Source: an uncultured Planctomycetaceae bacterium
GTDB taxonomy: Bacteria > Planctomycetota > Planctomycetia > Pirellulales > Pirellulaceae
DNA: 6,996 bases
Assembly (NCBI GenBank): GCA_903927685.1
Contig: CAIYOB010000788.1
Coordinates: 1 to 6,996 of the forward strand
Reading direction: 5' to 3'
Translations under genes and position numbers: made by a program
In this document: piece after piece, positions 5,516 to 6,996 of the stretch
How the letters are laid out: every line of letters starts with the position of its first letter
Position numbering within the stretch: position 1 is the first letter of the stretch
The notes under the pieces: model-generated
Databases searched by the model: none
What the model saw: the letters and a program-made list of their open reading frames with translations, nothing else
What the model was told of the DNA's origin: nothing

Positions 5516-6982
5516 TCAGTCGAGCCGAGCCTTGGCTTTTGCTTTCGCCTTCTTGCCACCCTTGGCCTTGCCTGCCGGCGCGGCCTTGGGATCATTCGGC
5601 GTGGGCATCGGGGCGTTGATCGATTTACGCCAGGCGACCAGTTTGGCGTGCAGTTCCCGCGCCTTGTCCGGCAGCTGGGTCGCCAAGTTCTTCGCTTCGC
5701 CGATGTCGTCCCGCAGGTTGTACAATTCCAGCCGGCCGTCTTCGAAGAACTCCATCAGTTTCCAGTCGCCGGCCTGGATCAGGCCGACGGGTGTGGTCCG
5801 CCACTGGCCCTGGCCGATGCCCAGGTAGCCCGGGAAGTGCTGATAAATGGCTTCGCGTTTCAGCGTCGCCCGGGCGTCGCGGAACAGCGGAGCCAGGCTT
5901 TCGCCATCCAGCGTGTAGCCCGCCGGCGGCTTGGCTCCCGCGATGTCCAGCAGCGTGGGATACATGTCCACGTGAATCGCGGGCACGCCGCACGTCGAGC
6001 CGGGCTGGGTCACGCCGGGCCAGCGGACGATGAACGGCTCGCGCGTGCCGCCTTCGTACAAGCTGCCCTTGCCGCTCCGCAGCGGCGCATTGTCCGTCGT
6101 GTCGTTGGACTCCGTGCCGATACCCTCGCGGGCATAGCCGCCGACGCCGCCGTTGTCGCTCGAAAAGATCAGCACGGTGTTGCCGGCCAGTTCGAGTTCA
6201 TCCAGTTTGGCCATCAGCCGGCCGACGCTCTCGTCGACGCTGGCGATCATGGCGGCATAGGTCGGGTTGCGGTGGCCGCCGACCGGCGATTTGGGTTTGA
6301 ACTTGTCGATCAGCTCCGGCTTGGCGTCCAGCGGCGAATGGACCGCAAAGTGCGGCAGGTACAGGAAGAACGGCTGGTCCTTGTGCCGCTGGATGAAATC
6401 GACGGCCCTGTCGGTCAGGAAGTCGGCCAGGTACTGGCCCGCGGGATACTCCGTCGGCGGGTTGGTCGCGAAATCGAAGTGTTTGCCCATCGAGACAATG
6501 GCTTCGTCAAAACCTCGCTGGCTGGGGTGGTACGCGCCCTGTTGCCCGATGTGCCACTTGCCGAACATCCCGGTGACATAGCCGGCGGACTTCAAAGCTT
6601 CGGCCACGGTGATCTTGTCCAGCGGCAGATTCTCCACGTTGTCCACGGGCCGCAAGGGGCGGGTCTGCCAGTCAAAGCGGCCGATCCCGCCGACGGTGTA
6701 GACTCCCGTTCGCGCTCCGTACTGGCCGCTCATCAACGCCGCCCGCGTCGGCGTGCAGTTCTGGCAGTTGTGGTAACAGGTCAACCGCATGCCCTGCGAC
6801 GCCAGCCGATCGAGGTTCGGGGTCTCGTAGTACTTCGACCCCTGCACGCCGAGGTCCGTCCAGCCGAGATCATCGGCCAAGACGAACACAATGTTCGGGC
6901 ACGAAGCGTCGGCCGCCGGCGCCGGATCGGCCAGAACGCCCAGGAAACCGAGTAACAACGCCGCTTTCAGGATCTGTCGCAT
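5516..6982 (-). CDS. Secreted type I sulfatase (formylglycine-dependent, S1 family)
   Basis: 488 residues, complete. Residues 1-24 are a signal peptide (KAALLLGFLGVLADPAPAA) with cleavage likely after an Ala near 23-24. The alkaline-phosphatase-like sulfatase core starts with NIVFVLADDLGW; D37 and D38 are metal ligands in the family. The formylglycine signature is C76-T-P-T-R80, so Cys76 should be oxidised by a maturase such as anSME. Other expected active-site residues are present: K142 and H144 in GKWHIG, H215 in HFAVHSP, D276 and N277 in SSDNGG, and K305 in PLRSGKGS followed by YEGGTREP. The enzyme hydrolyses sulfate esters, probably of a polysaccharide or similar substrate outside the cytoplasm; substrate and subfamily cannot be read here. 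The C-terminus (about 466-488) is an unusual Lys/Ala-rich basic tail. The gene points opposite to the HzsA-related gene, so it has its own promoter beyond the window. Confidence 0.95.
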   Translation of the reverse strand: MRQILKAALLLGFLGVLADPAPAADASCPNIVFVLADDLGWTDLGVQGSKYYETPNLDRLASQGMRLTCYHNCQNCTPTRAALMSGQYGARTGVYTVGGIGRFDWQTRPLRPVDNVENLPLDKITVAEALKSAGYVTGMFGKWHIGQQGAYHPSQRGFDEAIVSMGKHFDFATNPPTEYPAGQYLADFLTDRAVDFIQRHKDQPFFLYLPHFAVHSPLDAKPELIDKFKPKSPVGGHRNPTYAAMIASVDESVGRLMAKLDELELAGNTVLIFSSDNGGVGGYAREGIGTESNDTTDNAPLRSGKGSLYEGGTREPFIVRWPGVTQPGSTCGVPAIHVDMYPTLLDIAGAKPPAGYTLDGESLAPLFRDARATLKREAIYQHFPGYLGIGQGQWRTTPVGLIQAGDWKLMEFFEDGRLELYNLRDDIGEAKNLATQLPDKARELHAKLVAWRKSINAPMPTPNDPKAAPAGKAKGGKKAKAKAKARLD

Positions 6983-6990
6983 GCTGAGGG

Positions 6991-6996
6991 CTCCCT
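6991..6996 (-). promoter_or_regulatory. Ribosome binding site (AGGGAG) of the sulfatase
   Basis: Read on the minus strand, AGGGAG lies 8 nt before the ATG whose first base is 6982. It supports this start, which also gives a well-formed signal peptide. The window ends at this site, so the promoter is not visible. Confidence 0.65.

Noticed and set aside
5528..5545. Possible terminator, AGCC-TT-GGCT followed by TTTT
   Set aside because: The stem is only four base pairs, and it lies inside the sulfatase coding tail where Lys/Ala codons naturally produce such strings.
5648..6955. A 435-residue open frame on the plus strand
   Set aside because: It mirrors the sulfatase gene on the other strand; only the minus-strand frame has a signal peptide and catalytic signature.

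Overview
The window looks like a piece of a planctomycete chromosome, probably from a Pirellula-like or related lineage. The signs are high GC, a secreted type I sulfatase, a very large secreted protein that joins a LamG-type domain to a hydrazine-synthase-alpha-like (HzsA-related) multihaem region, and intergenic DNA full of short hairpin repeats of kinds I recall from planctomycete genomes. No taxonomic marker gene is present, so this rests on gene content only.

Layout. Positions 1-1002 show no convincing protein gene. About 90-322 holds hairpins with 3-nt TCC/GGA loops plus two copies of a longer stem motif. Positions 383-629 hold a mirror-symmetric array: four small hairpins with TC loops, then the same four in reverse order with GA loops. 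Positions 630-1002 are GC-rich leader DNA with a 17-bp tandem duplication at 910-943.

A plus-strand, operon-like run follows. (1) A membrane protein with a GspG/T2SSG-like domain (1080-1730); its natural start appears to lie at 1003, cut off by a probable one-base frameshift in a T run at 1084-1087. (2) A small four-helix membrane protein with a GTG start, 3 nt downstream (1734-2177). (3) A 1099-residue secreted triheme HzsA-related protein with a strong ribosome binding site (2212-5511). Spacing suggests cotranscription. On the minus strand, tail-to-tail with gene 3 and only 4 nt between stops, lies a complete secreted sulfatase (5516-6982), whose ribosome binding site sits at the very edge of the window.

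How they may work together. Genes 1 and 2 are membrane-bound and of unknown function. Gene 3 is probably a periplasmic or otherwise exported c-type cytochrome. It shares the HzsA fold signature but has no visible hzsB/hzsC partners, and the tyrosine haem ligand I recall for the HzsA catalytic site is absent, so true hydrazine synthesis is unlikely. The sulfatase probably removes sulfate from an exported or environmental substrate such as a sulfated polysaccharide. The most notable items are the mirrored hairpin array, the HzsA-related LamG fusion and the frameshifted GspG-like gene.
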